NCBI RefSeq assembly: GCF_000283155.1
Contig: NW_004454207.1
Location: 9,329,205 to 9,393,204, forward strand
Reading direction: 5' to 3'
DNA length: 64,000 bases
DNA from: Ceratotherium simum simum
Lineage: Eukaryota > Chordata > Mammalia > Perissodactyla > Rhinocerotidae
The notes beneath the pieces are model-generated. The model was not told the origin of the DNA and ran no database searches. It saw nothing but the letters and a program-made list of their open reading frames with translations. A program made the translations under genes and the position numbers. This document shows, piece after piece, positions 23,290 through 33,621 of the stretch. Position 1 is the stretch's first letter. The number at the start of each line of letters is the position of its first letter.

Positions 23290-23480
23290 ATCATGGAAAG
23301 AGACCTGATAAAGGAGTGAATCTGTTCAGGAGATTTGAATCTACTTATTACTGTTGCTGCCAAGTGGTTATGTAGCTCAGCAAGTCACATCCTCTCCGAG
23401 CTTTGGTATCATTATCTATAAAATGAGGGTTTGGAGTGGACCAGACTAGCTCTAAGTTTCCTTCAGTGATTCTAAAATTC
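23290..23480 (+). repeat. MIR SINE fragment
   Basis: MIR right part: ctcagcaagtcacatcctct, ccgagctttggtatcattat, ctataaaatgagggtttgga, ctaagtttccttcagtgatt. Confidence 0.85.
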
Positions 23481-23489
23481 AGTGATGAC

Positions 23490-24370
23490 GAATCCCAGCA
23501 CACATTCAGTGCACATCTATGGAGTGCCTACTGTGTGTTGAGCACTGGGCTAGGATGAGTAGGGCCTAGTCTTTGTTCTCAAGGATCTCTCACCATGATA
23601 GTAGTGGTGGAGGGAAGGCATTTAAGCAAAGAATTGTGAGAAGGGCCACAATAGGGGCATGTTCAGGGTACAAGGGTGTTACAAAGGAGACAGCAGCTTT
23701 CCCTGGGGAGAGGAAGTCTTCAAAGAGAAAGTGACAGTGGTTGTTGAACTGAGTCTTGAAGATGGGGACAGGGCATTCCAGGCAGAAGGTGCATGGCTGT
23801 TTGTGGACTGGACGTACTTTGGACTTGCTGGAACACAATGTGCCTGAGGTAAAGCGAGGGTAGTGAGGCCGGAACGGCAGCCAGGCAGGGCCCAGATGTA
23901 GGAAGGCCGCTTTACCAGGCAGAGAGGAGTTTGGAGGTGGGCCGAGACTCGAGGCAAGGAGACCATTGGGGAATCTATTGCAGGAGATAAAGGATAAAGG
24001 ATAAAGGGTTGAGTGACCCTGGGGAGATGAAGGGTGATTGGATACATGTTTAGGAGAAAGAATTGAGAAGGCTCCCCATTGAGTGTGGGAGTGAGGAAGA
24101 GGGAGGACTGTCATAGGACGTCCATGTTTCTGATTTGTGCAATGGACTGGACTGTGGTGCTATCAACTAGAGTTGGAAGTCCCCAAAGAGGAGTAGGTTT
24201 GGGAGGTCTACAATGAGTGTAGTTTAGGATATGTTGACCTGCAGGTGTGCATGGGCGATTTCCAGCAGGCAATTGCATAAATGGATCTGGAGCTCAGGAG
24301 AAGTCTGGGCTGGAGACAGATTTGATGGTTAACGTGTTATAAGTGTGAGAGATGTCACCCAGGGAAAGTG
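23490..24370 (-). mobile_element. L2 LINE, antisense, 3' end and decayed ORF2
   Basis: Antisense L2 3' end (ggagtgcctactgtgtgttg, agcactgggctaggatgagt), the body (aggcattccaggcagaaggt), and the part lying over the reverse-transcriptase region (ctggagctcaggagaagtct, gggctggagacagatttgat). The 174-codon minus frame at 23590-24114 overlaps this element and is not a separate gene. Confidence 0.85.
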
Positions 24371-24384
24371 TAATTTTAGGAAAG

Positions 24385-24530
24385 GACTGTGATTGAGAGG
24401 GAAGAACAGGAGTTCTGTTGTCTTATTAGGTCTGGATTCTTATTTGCTAAGATCTTCTTAGCTGTATGATAGTGGACAAGTACCTTTGAACCTGTTTCTT
24501 CGTTTTTAACACTGACCCCAATTTGTAGAC
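24385..24530 (+). repeat. MIR SINE fragment
   Basis: Contains ttagctgtatgatagtggac, aagtacctttgaacctgttt, ctt-rich ttcgtttttaacactga. Diverged. Confidence 0.55.
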
Positions 24531-24676
24531 TTCTGAGAGTTTGAGATTGAAAAAAATCCAATTGATGGAACCTATAAGAGGAGCAGGAAGGGAAGCCTGG
24601 GAAACACTATTAAGCTGCTGCTTCTACAGGTATCAGGAGGAGCCACTTGGTAAATTACCCACGCCCTTCCTCTCTC

Positions 24677-24980
24677 TTTTTTTTTTGTTTTTTGTGTGCG
24701 TGAGGAAGATCAGCCCTGAGCTAACATCCATGCTAATCCTCCTCTTTTTGCTGAGGAAGACTGGCTCTGAGCTAACATCTATTGCCAATCCTCCTCCTTT
24801 TGTTCCCCAAAGCCCCAGTAGACAGCTGTATGTCATAGTTGCACATCCTTCTAGTTGCTGTATGTGGGACACGGCCCCAGCATGGCCGGAGAAGCGGTGC
24901 GTTGGTGGGCGCCTGGGATCGGAACCCGGGCCACCAGTAGTGGAGCGTGCTCACTTAACCGCTAAGCCACGGGGCCAGCC
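24677..24980 (-). mobile_element. Composite ERE SINE (ERE2 body plus ERE1-like tail)
   Basis: Antisense copy: tgaggaagatcagccctgag, two gagctaacatc tail units, then gccccagtagacagctgtat and the head ggggccagcc. A duplication of the form cctctcttt flanks it. Confidence 0.93.
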
Positions 24981-24999
24981 CCTCTCTTTCTTGCCATAT

Positions 25000-25165
25000 T
25001 AATTTGTTGCCAGTTGCTTAATTTTGCTGAGCCTTGGCTTCCTCCTCTGCAAAACAGAGACAACAACAACTCTTCTGGTTATATCAGAGAATTCTTTTGA
25101 GAATCAAGTGAGATAAGGTTTGTGTGAACACTGCAAATTGCGATATAAATGTTAGTTATTATCAA
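25000..25165 (+). repeat. MIR SINE 3' part
   Basis: Contains ctgagccttggcttcctcct, ctgcaaaacagagacaacaa, agtgagataaggtttgtgtg and aaatgttagttattatc. Confidence 0.75.
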
Positions 25166-26269
25166 AATGACTGAAACAAAGAGACTAGCCCAATTCGTCA
25201 GCACTTTCTGTGCTGTTACCATCGTGAAGTGTCTGTCAGTGTGAATGCTGAGGAATGTTCTAACTAGTCAACAGCAGAACTGGAATAAAACCGAGGGTCT
25301 CTGACTCTTGGCCACAGTTATGCCAGTCACTATATGAGGCTATTTTACTGACCTGGGATTTACCCAGGATTGTGAGGCAGAAAGAAGTAGAACTGTGGAT
25401 TGGAGAACTTGTGAGACCACCAGGGGCTTGGGGTCTCTTGTGAGCACCGCTTGTCTGCTCTGCTGTCCCCACAATGGGGAAGTATAAAGATGAACTCTGC
25501 CCTTAACGGTGTGATTGCAACTCTTCCTAGAACTTCAAATTCTTGTCCCCAGGTGGGGAAAGATAACCTCCACCGCATAAACAGTAGCATTAATGCAACA
25601 ACATGGAAAGCATGCCAGCACCCAGAAAGCCCTCAACAGATGGTTCACTGGGCAGGCCAGATATTCAGAATGGAAGAAGACAGCAGTATTCACTGAGAGA
25701 GGCAACCCCAGGTCCACACTAGTCCACAATTACAGAGGGACTAGGACAGATTCTGGTCTGGGTGGCAAGGATGGGTGAGATTGGCAACTTGAGCTCATGT
25801 TGAGCTTGCTTTTACTTCTGTTTTCTCCCAAAGCAGCTAATAAGCCATGCAAATGATATATATGAGATAAGAACACAGGGATGTAGATCAGCTCCCCATC
25901 ACTTCTCTTGCTTTTCTTAGTGATCTTGGCAGCCTGAAAACAGTGAGATGTCCCCTAGGCCAGAGGAGCCCAGAGGAGCCCAGAGTTGGGGTCCCCATTG
26001 CCTTTTAAGTTCTAGCCATGTAAGCATCCAGAAACAGCTTGTACAACCATATAATACAGTAGTCTGGCACTCAGCAATCCCCCTCACTCAGGGCTAAAGC
26101 TCAGGTTTGGTCCCTGAAATTCTTGCTGGAGCTCCACAGGGGCAACTCCCTCTTATCTGTGCCTGCCCTGTGGGCCCTAGTAGTTTTCCATTTATGGTTA
26201 CTTACAGGTTTTCTGTAGCAGGTCTGCCCGTGGCCTATAGCACAGAGTTAAACCCTGTATCTCCTTCTT
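25166..26269. other. Unassigned stretch with a CTCF-like core
   Basis: No gene recognised. The string ccaccaggggct at 25417-25428 resembles the CTCF core. A short tandem duplication of cagaggagcc occurs near 25963-25985. Frames here have no known relative. Confidence 0.4.
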
Positions 26270-26325
26270 TCCCTTCCATTCCTTCTCTCCCTCCCTCCCT
26301 TCTTTCCTTCTCTCTCTCTTTTTAA
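26270..26325. repeat. Polypyrimidine tract
   Basis: A C/T-only region of cttctttcccttcc type, adjoining the antisense L1M. Confidence 0.85.
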
Positions 26326-27220
26326 TAGACTTTATTTTTTATAATAGTTTTATATTTACAGAAAAAGTGATCAGATAGTACAGATAGTTCCCACATACCT
26401 CACCTCCCCCACTACCTCCCACACAGTTTCCCCTGTTGTTAACATCTTTCCTTAGCAAGATACATTTGTTACAATTCATCAACCAATATTGACACATTAC
26501 TATTAACTAAAGCCTATAGCTTATTCAGATTTCCTTAGTTATTCCCTAATGTCCTTTTTCTGTTCCAGGATCCCACCCAGGGTACCACACTACATTTAGT
26601 TGTCACATCCCCCTTGCCTCCTCTTGGCTGTGACAGTTTCTCAGACTTTCCTTGTTTTTGATGACCCTGACAGGTTTGAGGAGGACTGGTCAGGTATTTG
26701 TTAGGATGCCCCCCTATTAGGATCTGTCTGATGTTTTGCTCATGATTGCCCTGAGTTATGGGTTTGGGGAGGAAGACCACACAAAGTACCATTTTCATCA
26801 CATTGTATCAAGGGTACATACTGTCAACATGATTGATGACTTTTGATGTTAATCTTGGTCATCTAGCTAAAGCAGTGTTTGTCAGGTCTCTCCCTGCAGG
26901 AGTACTCTTCTTTTTCCCCTTTCCATACTGTCTTCTTTAGGGGGAAGTCACTCAGTGCAGCCCACATGTAAGGAGTAGGGAGGTATGCTCCACCTCCTTG
27001 AGGGTATCTACAAAATTTATTTCAAATTCTTCTGCATGGAAGATTTGTTTCTTCTCCCCCATTTATTAATTTATTCAGACATTCATTTATATCAGTATGG
27101 ACTCATAGATATTTATTCTCTACTTTGGGTTATAATCCAATGCTACTTTATTTATTTTGTTGTTCAAACTGTTCTAGCTTTGGTCATTGGGAGTTCTTTC
27201 AGTTGGCTCCTATGGTTTCT
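26326..27220 (-). mobile_element. L1M 3' region, antisense
   Basis: Text parallel to 22200-22745 but longer: atagttttatatttacagaa, ctacctcccacacagtttcc, catttagttgtcacatcccc, ccctattaggatctgtctga, tgttttgctcatgattgccc. No open frame. Confidence 0.8.
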
Positions 27221-27265
27221 TTCTTCCTTCCTTTCTTCCTTTCTCTCTCTCTTTCTTTCTTAGCT
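27215..27265. repeat. (CTTT/CTTC)n pyrimidine microsatellite
   Basis: Irregular ttcttccttcctttcttcct units at the edge of the L1M fragment. Confidence 0.9.
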
Positions 27266-27304
27266 CTTCCTTACCTTCTGGCTCTACAAGTCACTTTTTA
27301 AAAA

Positions 27305-27490
27305 TAATTGTTATTCGTTTATTTACTCAACCAAAAGGCAATGCGAGCTTACTGTATACGAGGCAGAGAGGATTCAGGAATGAATAGGACTTAGCCCTGC
27401 CTTCAAGGCACTCTCAGTGGGGGTGGCAGAAGGGAGGAGAGACAGGCAAGAAAAGAGACAAAGATGTGACAGTGTGGAGAGTGCTTTGGC
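27305..27490 (-). mobile_element. L2 3' end, antisense
   Basis: Contains ttcgtttatttactcaacca, cttactgtatacgaggcaga, attcaggaatgaataggact, ctgccttcaaggcactctca. Confidence 0.65.
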
Positions 27491-28084
27491 AGAGGTGGAA
27501 GCTCCGGATGCCTGCCTCAGCTACATGCACCCACTTCCCTGCCTCTCCCGAGAGTTTCTGACTGATTCTCTTAGAAGAACCTTCAGCTCCACACCCTGGG
27601 CTAATTTCTCTTTCTTCCCTTGGTCTCTGCTCAATCACTGCACTTTTCTAGGCAAGGCAATATTATAGAAAGTGCATGGCACCCACCATAGATAAGCATT
27701 AATGATAATCTACACTGGTTTTTAACATACAGAAGATGGCTCTTGACTGTAGCAAAGAAGGACTCTGACGGCCTTTTTGAAGCCCTTTGCAGCTCTCCTG
27801 GGCATGGAGTAGCTTATGATTATGGAGAAGAGGAAGGGAAAGTTTGCGAGAACTCCAGTAGCAGGAATTTGATGTTATTCTCTCCCAACCCACAGCCTTA
27901 TCGAAGATCGGGGTCCCAGGAACCTGCTCTTTCAGCCCCCAGCTTCACATTTCCAAAGCCCGGCTTATGGCCAACCCTTGGTTAATTGACATCTGAGCAG
28001 TAATTATTTTTAGATTGCCCACTATATGTTCTGCCACTCAGTGTTATGCGATCATGTAATGAAATCCATGCCCTAGTGCATTAA
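27491..28084. other. Unassigned stretch
   Basis: No repeat or gene recognised. Frames at 27699-27985 are short and unsupported. Confidence 0.4.
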
Positions 28085-28400
28085 CTAACCTTTTGAAAAA
28101 ACCTTTCAATAGCGTCTCCCCCAGCCTCCCCCCTCACAAAGCTGGCAAAAAGCTCCGGGACTTGCGTGCTAAATGTCGAACCATTAAAAACGCTGGTGAA
28201 AGCTATGAAGTCATCAAGTATTGACCTGAGAGAACATTTAGCACCATCTGATTTCTCCATTCTGACATCAACATGAAACGGACCTTACATGCCAATGAAT
28301 CACTTTCCGTATTTAAGTTCACAGAGTTTGTCTAAAATAGCTCCCCTGGTACAAAAGGGAAATTCAGCCCAACGATTATAACGGTGAGTGGTAGACAAGT
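28085..28400. other. Repeat-poor block, candidate conserved noncoding sequence
   Basis: Complex, balanced sequence without repeat phrases or open frame (for example gctaaatgtcgaaccattaa, gaaacggaccttacatgcca), retaining CpG dinucleotides in an otherwise CpG-poor area. That texture is common in conserved noncoding elements. Conservation itself cannot be seen from one genome. Confidence 0.3.
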
Positions 28401-28559
28401 TTTTTGCTTTCATCATAAGAAAAGAAGGGCTTACTAAAATTGGATTTTTTTTTTTTTTGGTGGGGAACAGATGATAGAGTAGAAGGTCTTCTTACTCACA
28501 GAAGCCATTAGGAAATTAGAAATCCAATCTCACTTGTACTACATATTCTTAATACTCTG
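28401..28559. other. Unassigned stretch
   Basis: Includes a T-run and GGTGGGG. Nothing else recognised. Confidence 0.4.
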
Positions 28560-29200
28560 TGTTTTCCAACTGTAGTGCAAGGAGCTTGTTCAAAATGTAG
28601 ATCCCAGCCCCACACTCAGACACGTTGATTTAGTTGGTGTAGCAGATGATGTCGGGTCCCTGCCTGTATTTCTTCAACCCTTTCCATTTCAGTGCACCCC
28701 AGCCTGACTCCCATCTCCTAGCACGTGCATCTTTTTGCCAGATGGCTATGATTTTGCAGGCCAGTAGTGTCAGGGAATTAATGCCACCCAAGTGCAGCTT
28801 CAATCAACGACTGAGGGGAGTTAGTGTCCGAACACCTCAACTCCCTCTCCTCTTCGGTGGCATAATTCTGAGATGCATGTACTATATTGTTTCCAAAGTT
28901 CCCCAGTGGGATTGAGCTCCAGTTGCCCACAGTAGTAACTGGTGTGAGAGTGCACCTTTTATTGGCTGCCTTCCCTTCCCTGTCTCACTTCCTCCCTCTC
29001 CCCTGCTAGTGTTTCTTGGGACCATCTCCCAAATCAACCTTCTGCAATCAAATACTTGTCTCAGGGTCTGCTTATGGGAGAGCTCAAACTAAGACAGTTA
29101 GTCTGGAGTTGAGCCCAGTAACTGCATTTTTAACAAGCACCCTAGGATGATTCGATGCACATGGCATAACATACAACATTTTGAGAAGCTCTGCTCTGAG
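28560..29200 (+). mobile_element. MER5A-like hAT MITE, split by an LTR-A solo LTR
   Basis: Left half ctgtagtgcaaggagcttgt, tcaaaatgtagatcccagcc stops at 28637. The right half resumes at 29097 with the next MER5A segment (tctggagttgagcccagtaa, aacaagcaccctaggatgat) and ends in ttttgagaagctctgctctg. The two halves join in consensus order. Confidence 0.75.
28638..29096 (+). mobile_element. LTR-A solo LTR (best-bounded copy)
   Basis: 459 bases from TGTAGCAG to AAGACA with TG...CA ends. It is flanked by a 5-bp duplication gttgg / gttag (4 of 5) that also joins the two MER5A halves. Internal blocks: ccccagtgggattgagctcc, ggctgccttcccttccctgt, gtctcagggtctgctta. LTR-like ends and a 5-bp duplication mark retroviral-type integration (ERVL/MaLR class likely). 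Confidence 0.82.
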
Positions 29201-29785
29201 ACTTCTATGATTATTAAATGCAAGGTTATTAGCATTCTTTTTTATTGACCTACCATTTTCTAGAGCCTTTGCATTTCCCTCAAGTCTTATGACTATTGCT
29301 TGGGGAGAGAGATAGAGAGGGAGAGGGAAGGTTTATCTGCTTGACTTCTTTACTCCAGGGTCCAGGCTGGGGTGGGGGATGGGAAGCCAGATGACGCCTA
29401 ATTAGGTCTCCCCAGGAATTCAAGGGGTATGAAGGGGACTTGGAGAGGAATTGAAGGGGACCATTCCTGAAAGAGCTGTCTCAAGAGAGCACCATGAATA
29501 GAGAAAGAAAAGTCATGGAATGAAATAGGACCACTGAGTGTTGGAGCAGTAGAGTGGCTGGGTCACAAACTGGAAGTGTGAGCCAAAATAAAGTCAGAGA
29601 GGTGAAGGAATAGGCTGAGGGCATAATAAGGGGGGGTGGGTAGTGCGATTGAAGGCCTGTTCAAGGTTAATCACGTGAACGCCAGTGATTCACTCTGGAG
29701 TTTCTATTGTATGTCCTTGATGTTCTCTGTTGGGCTGGGGACAGATCAGCAAAGATGACCCCTGAGACAGACTAAACATGAGATT
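29201..29785. other. Unassigned purine-rich stretch
   Basis: 29400-29700 has the texture of antisense L2 but lacks secure diagnostic phrases. Confidence 0.35.
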
Positions 29786-29790
29786 ATGGT

Positions 29791-29838
29791 ACACGCACAC
29801 ACACTGTAATGTGTGCGCGTGCACACACACACACAAAC
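29791..29838. repeat. Alternating CA/GT tract with inverted repeat (Z-DNA-like)
   Basis: acacgcacac (29791-29800) pairs with gtgtgcgcgt (29811-29820) at 9 of 10 positions around a 10-base spacer. A further (CA)n run follows. Alternating purine-pyrimidine sequence favours left-handed DNA, and the arms could extrude as a hairpin. Confidence 0.75.
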
Positions 29839-29839
29839 A

Positions 29840-30599
29840 CCCATTTGAAGGAACTGGCTATTGAGACAACTTTGAAGAAGACATCATGGGAAAAAGCAGA
29901 ACTTTCTTGGACTTCCTTATACTTATTTTCTGGTTTTGTGTTGTTTTTATTCTACATTACACGTCTTTTCAGATTGTCGAGCCTTTAATGGTCTTAAACT
30001 GGATCCGGAATACACCCTTCAAAGAGCTCAGCAGGTAGTAGCCACATACGCATTGAGCTGCCTTTTGTCCTGAATTCAATCTGGAGTGTTCACTCCAGCC
30101 TGTGAGCCGTTTTTTTTCCCCAACTGCTAAAGTTCCCAAGTGAACACCAGCTCATTTGACTAAGACCCTACCCCTGCCAAACCCTCACCAGGCCTGCTTT
30201 CTTGAAGGAGTTGGACTCTGTCCCTTGTGCCTCCAGCTACTGGCTGGCATTGAGTTCCTCCTAGATCCCACTGGAATTAAGATGCTGCCACTCTTATTAA
30301 TTTTGCCAGAGCCTTCTGCTCTTGGGCTCCTGCCCAGTAGATTATCAGATAACCTTGGCTGTTGGAGCCAGCTGGACACGCCCTGGAACATTGTGATGTA
30401 GACTGCTGGCTGTATTCCTCGGGGTCAGCCTTATGGACCACTCAGAATATTTAGCCAAGCTCTACTGAACCCTACTATGTTGCTCCAAGATCCCAGTATG
30501 CTTTGCAGCTGAGCCTGCATGGTTACTTGAAAAAAGCTTTAAAAACTAACAATTACAAATGTAAGCTCTACCAACAATATCCGTCTGTTTTTTCCATGG
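29840..30599. other. Unassigned stretch
   Basis: No recognised repeat over about 750 bases. An 81-codon frame at 30156-30401 has no motif. Confidence 0.4.
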
Positions 30600-30675
30600 G
30601 TGTTTCCCAAGCCCTTTGAACAGTGCCTGGCACAGTAGGCATTCAATCAAACTTTGTTGAATAAATGAATGATAT
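30600..30675 (+). mobile_element. L2 3' terminal fragment
   Basis: gaacagtgcctggcacagta, ggcattcaatcaaactttgt, tgaataaatgaatga: the canonical L2 end. Confidence 0.85.
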
Positions 30676-30679
30676 GATG

Positions 30680-31221
30680 TTGACAAGGAAGAAAAGGAAT
30701 ATGGCATGTCACATAGGGAGCTTTTCAATTAGCTCAAATACGTATGCATTTTAAATGGAAGGGGGACTAGACATAACTGTTTAATGAAGAGTTTCAACTC
30801 AGTAGGGAAAGAAACATGGAAGTGTTTTATTTAGCTTTAATCTCTGCTTCCAACCGTGCTCTGTCTTATTGCCCTTCCCGTTTTTTAAATAACATCTTGG
30901 GCAGATTCCATAACTTCCTGGTCACTTTTGATTTTTAGAAGTTCAGTCCGGTTTAATATTTCAGCTTCAGATTTGATCTCAATCTCATTTCTTCTCCTTG
31001 CCCAAGCCTAAGGTTGAGCTGTGTTGGAGTGGCCTGGTCTAGCTCTAAAATGTATCCTTCCAAAAGCAGGGACGAGTGTGTCTTTACTTAATGGGCTGCT
31101 ATTGTTTCTCTCTCTTTGTTGTTGTGGCTTCTTTGGTGCACTCTGCCAGGCCTCTGTACCCTCTGGTGGCAGCCTTCCAAATGCTGACTTTCTTATGGGG
31201 CACATGATGAGTTCCTTAGGA
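30680..31221. other. Unassigned stretch
   Basis: No repeat recognised. Holds the CTCF-like motif listed separately. Confidence 0.4.
31158..31170 (-). promoter_or_regulatory. CTCF-like core motif
   Basis: The minus strand reads gccaccagagggt, close to the CTCF core CCASYAGRKGGC, and the wider 19-base motif fits at roughly 16 positions. Motif resemblance alone predicts binding weakly. Confidence 0.3.
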
Positions 31222-31490
31222 CAGTGGCTCTCAGAGACCCTTTCTTTGGTCTGTGAGATGCAAACTATTTTCATATAAATACTAAGATGTTATTTGTGTT
31301 TTCATTGTGTTGGCATTTGCAATAATAGTGCAAAAGCAACAGTGGGTAAAATTGCCTGTGCCTTAGCATAAATCAAAGCTGTGGCACCAAGCTGTATTAG
31401 TAGTCATGGTATTCTTCATTGCTGTCACTCTTGGTAATAAAACAGAATAAAATAAAACAAAATCCAATTTCAATTAAGAACGTCACTGGT

Positions 31491-32690
31491 GAAGCAGTAA
31501 AAATTATTAATCGTGCTAAATCTTGACCTTTGAGTACATGCCTTTTTAATATTCTGTGTAACAATATGGGAAGTCTGCATAAAGCACTTCAGCTACATGC
31601 TGAAGTATGACGGTTGTCTCAAGAAACATTCTGTGCATCATTGTTTGAGTTGCGAGCTAAACTAGCCACTTATTTTAATGGAAAATCGTTTTCACTGGAA
31701 GGAATGCCTGATAGACAAACCATGGTTTTTCAGACTTAGGTATTTGGCAGCCATTTTCTTGTAAATGATTGAAGTAAGCCTGCCACTTCAAGGAAAACAA
31801 CTGCTAGCATTTGTTGTCAATGATAAAATTTGAGATTTCAAGCAAAAGTTAAAATTTTGTAAAACTTGTATTCACCATTCTAAGTGTGGAAGTTTCCCAG
31901 TTCTTAAAAACTTTTCTGGTGAGCTGACTGGTGAAATCAGTGGTGATATTATTAACAAATGTGACTTTTTGGAATTATGTAATGAAATGTATTAACATTT
32001 GGAACATCTGCATAACTCAGTGAACCAATATTTTCAAATTATCAATGCATGATTTTATAAAACCGTGTAAAAGATCCATTCAAAGTGCAAGATATACTGA
32101 TGGATTTTAACATAGCAGAGTACGAAAAGTTCGTTGTTATGGTTTCAGATTCCACATTGCAACTAACCTTTAAGAAGTGATCTCTTGGGGCTGGCCCCGT
32201 GGCTTAGCCGTTAAGTGTGTGCGCTCCGCTACTGGCAGCCCGGGTTCGGATCCCGGGCTTGCACTGATGCACCGCTTGTCCGGCCATGCTGAGGCGGCAT
32301 CCCACATACAGCAACTAGAAGGATGTGCAACTATGACATACAACTATCTACTGGGACTTTGGGGAGAAAAAGGGAAAAAAAGGAGGAGGACTGGCAATAG
32401 ATGTTAGCTCAGGGCCGGTCTTCCTCAGCAAAATGAGGAGGATTGGCATGGATGTTAGCTCAGGGCTGATCTTCCTCACACACACAAAAAAGTGATCTCA
32501 TTGAGTTTTAGAGTAGTATCAAAGTAGAGTATTTGTAATTATCTGAAAAGGCTATTAAAATACTGCTCCCTTTTCCAACTACTTATCTGCATGAGGCCAG
32601 ATATTCTTCAACAAAACCAATATATTGCAACAGATTGAATGCAGAAGCAGAGGTGAGAATCAACTGTCTTCTAAGTCAGAGATTTGCAAA
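31491..32690 (+). pseudogene. hAT transposase pseudogene (C-terminal half)
   Basis: Translation in the plus strand gives recognisable hAT transposase pieces interrupted by stops: LFNILCNNMGSLHKALQLH and FELRAKLATYF near 31530-31670, then after the ERE LLPFPTTYL followed by CNRLNAEAEVRI at about 32560-32660, which corresponds to the C-terminal dimerisation (hATC) domain. The family resembles the transposases from which ZBED5/FAM200-type host genes arose. The N-terminal BED zinc finger and part of the catalytic region are missing. Several stops and the ERE insertion show it is dead. The reading is from family memory, not a search. Confidence 0.75.
32185..32489 (+). mobile_element. Composite ERE SINE nested in the hAT transposase
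   Basis: Head ggggctggccccgtggctta, box B ggttcggatcccgggc, the ERE2 middle catacagcaactagaaggat, then two ERE1-type tail units gatgttagctcagggc. The duplication aagtgatctc lies at 32175-32184 and 32490-32499. Confidence 0.97.
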
Positions 32691-32945
32691 AATGTAAAAC
32701 AATGCCACTTGCTAATTTTTTTGCAAAGTTATTTTTCATAAAAATATGTTATTTATACTAACATGTAATGAGCTTTAATGTTATTTTTAAATGAATCAAT
32801 CAATAAATATAAAAAGTTCTCAGTTTTAATTCTGAATACAGTAAATATCAATAGCTATATCCCACATAAACAAAAGCTCTTTGGGACCTCAATAATTTTT
32901 AAGAGTACAAAAGGATCCTGAGACCAAAGAGTTTGAGAACTAGCG

Positions 32946-33115
32946 ATTTAGAGCTTTGCAGATTCAAGTTGGTTTACAGACCAGCAGAATCTGGATCACC
33001 TGGGATCTTGATAGAAATGCAAAGCCCCATCCCAGACTCACTGAATCAGAACGTGCATTTCAATAACATTCCCAGATGATCCACAGGGGCACAGTAAAGG
33101 CTGAGATGTACCGTC
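32946..33115 (+). mobile_element. MER5A-like hAT MITE
   Basis: Contains agaccagcagaatctggatc, acctgggatcttgatagaaa, ccagactcactgaatcagaa and a region equivalent to the MER5A right end. It adjoins the larger hAT element. Confidence 0.65.
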
Positions 33116-33621
33116 TTAGAGGATCCTGGGAGGTCTCCCCACTATATAGGTCCCAGAAGAAGGAGATCTGGTTCAGCCTCTTTTTCCTCCCTCTCCCTCA
33201 GCTACTACCATTGGGTGCATGCCAGAAGCCTCTTGCTGCTGAGGGCCCCTTTATCTAGTAGGCAGCCCTCTTGAATGGGATGCTGGCGTGGTTAAGCATG
33301 ATTGAGCCCAGATACCTTCTTCCTGAATGTCTCCTTGGCCTGTAGGAAATGTACTCATTCTTGCCTTACCAAACTGTGCCGTGCAGGCGCGTCCACTGCC
33401 AGCACTCTTCACTGTCATTGTAGGGTGGGCTGTTCCAGCATCCACCTTGTCCTACCCCGTTCTATACTTCCAGGCTAGAAGCAGGCACCAGTTTCCATGT
33501 TCACGTAAGTCTTCAAAACTCCGAGCACTCCCTCACTGTGCTCTGATCTGTGCACTAGGATGGGCTTGCAGATTCTGTCCCTCAGCAAGTATCCAGCTGG
33601 AGAAGCCAATCTATGCTGCTT
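33116..33621. other. Unassigned stretch
   Basis: The plus-strand frame at 33327-33641 (104 codons) runs into the L1 poly-T, so it is not a real gene. No other feature seen. Confidence 0.45.

Larger units (their letters stand above)
31222..32945 (+). mobile_element. hAT-Charlie-group DNA transposon, internally decayed
   Basis: Ends are inverted: cagtggctctcagaga at the left and gtttgagaactagcg at the right, the usual hAT CAGnGGTTCTC terminus. Between them lies a degraded transposase and a long AT-rich 3' region. About 1.7 kb including a 305-bp ERE. The 8-bp target duplication has decayed beyond recognition. Confidence 0.85.

Noticed and set aside
23985..24008. Three GATAAAG units suggesting a GATA-site cluster
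   Set aside because: Short slippage inside a decayed L2. No other regulatory evidence.
23590..24114. A 174-codon minus-strand frame
   Set aside because: It lies within an L2 3' region, without reverse-transcriptase motifs or intact family sequence.
27417..27985. Overlapping frames of 60-83 codons on both strands
   Set aside because: No motif, no codon texture, and part overlaps an antisense L2 end.
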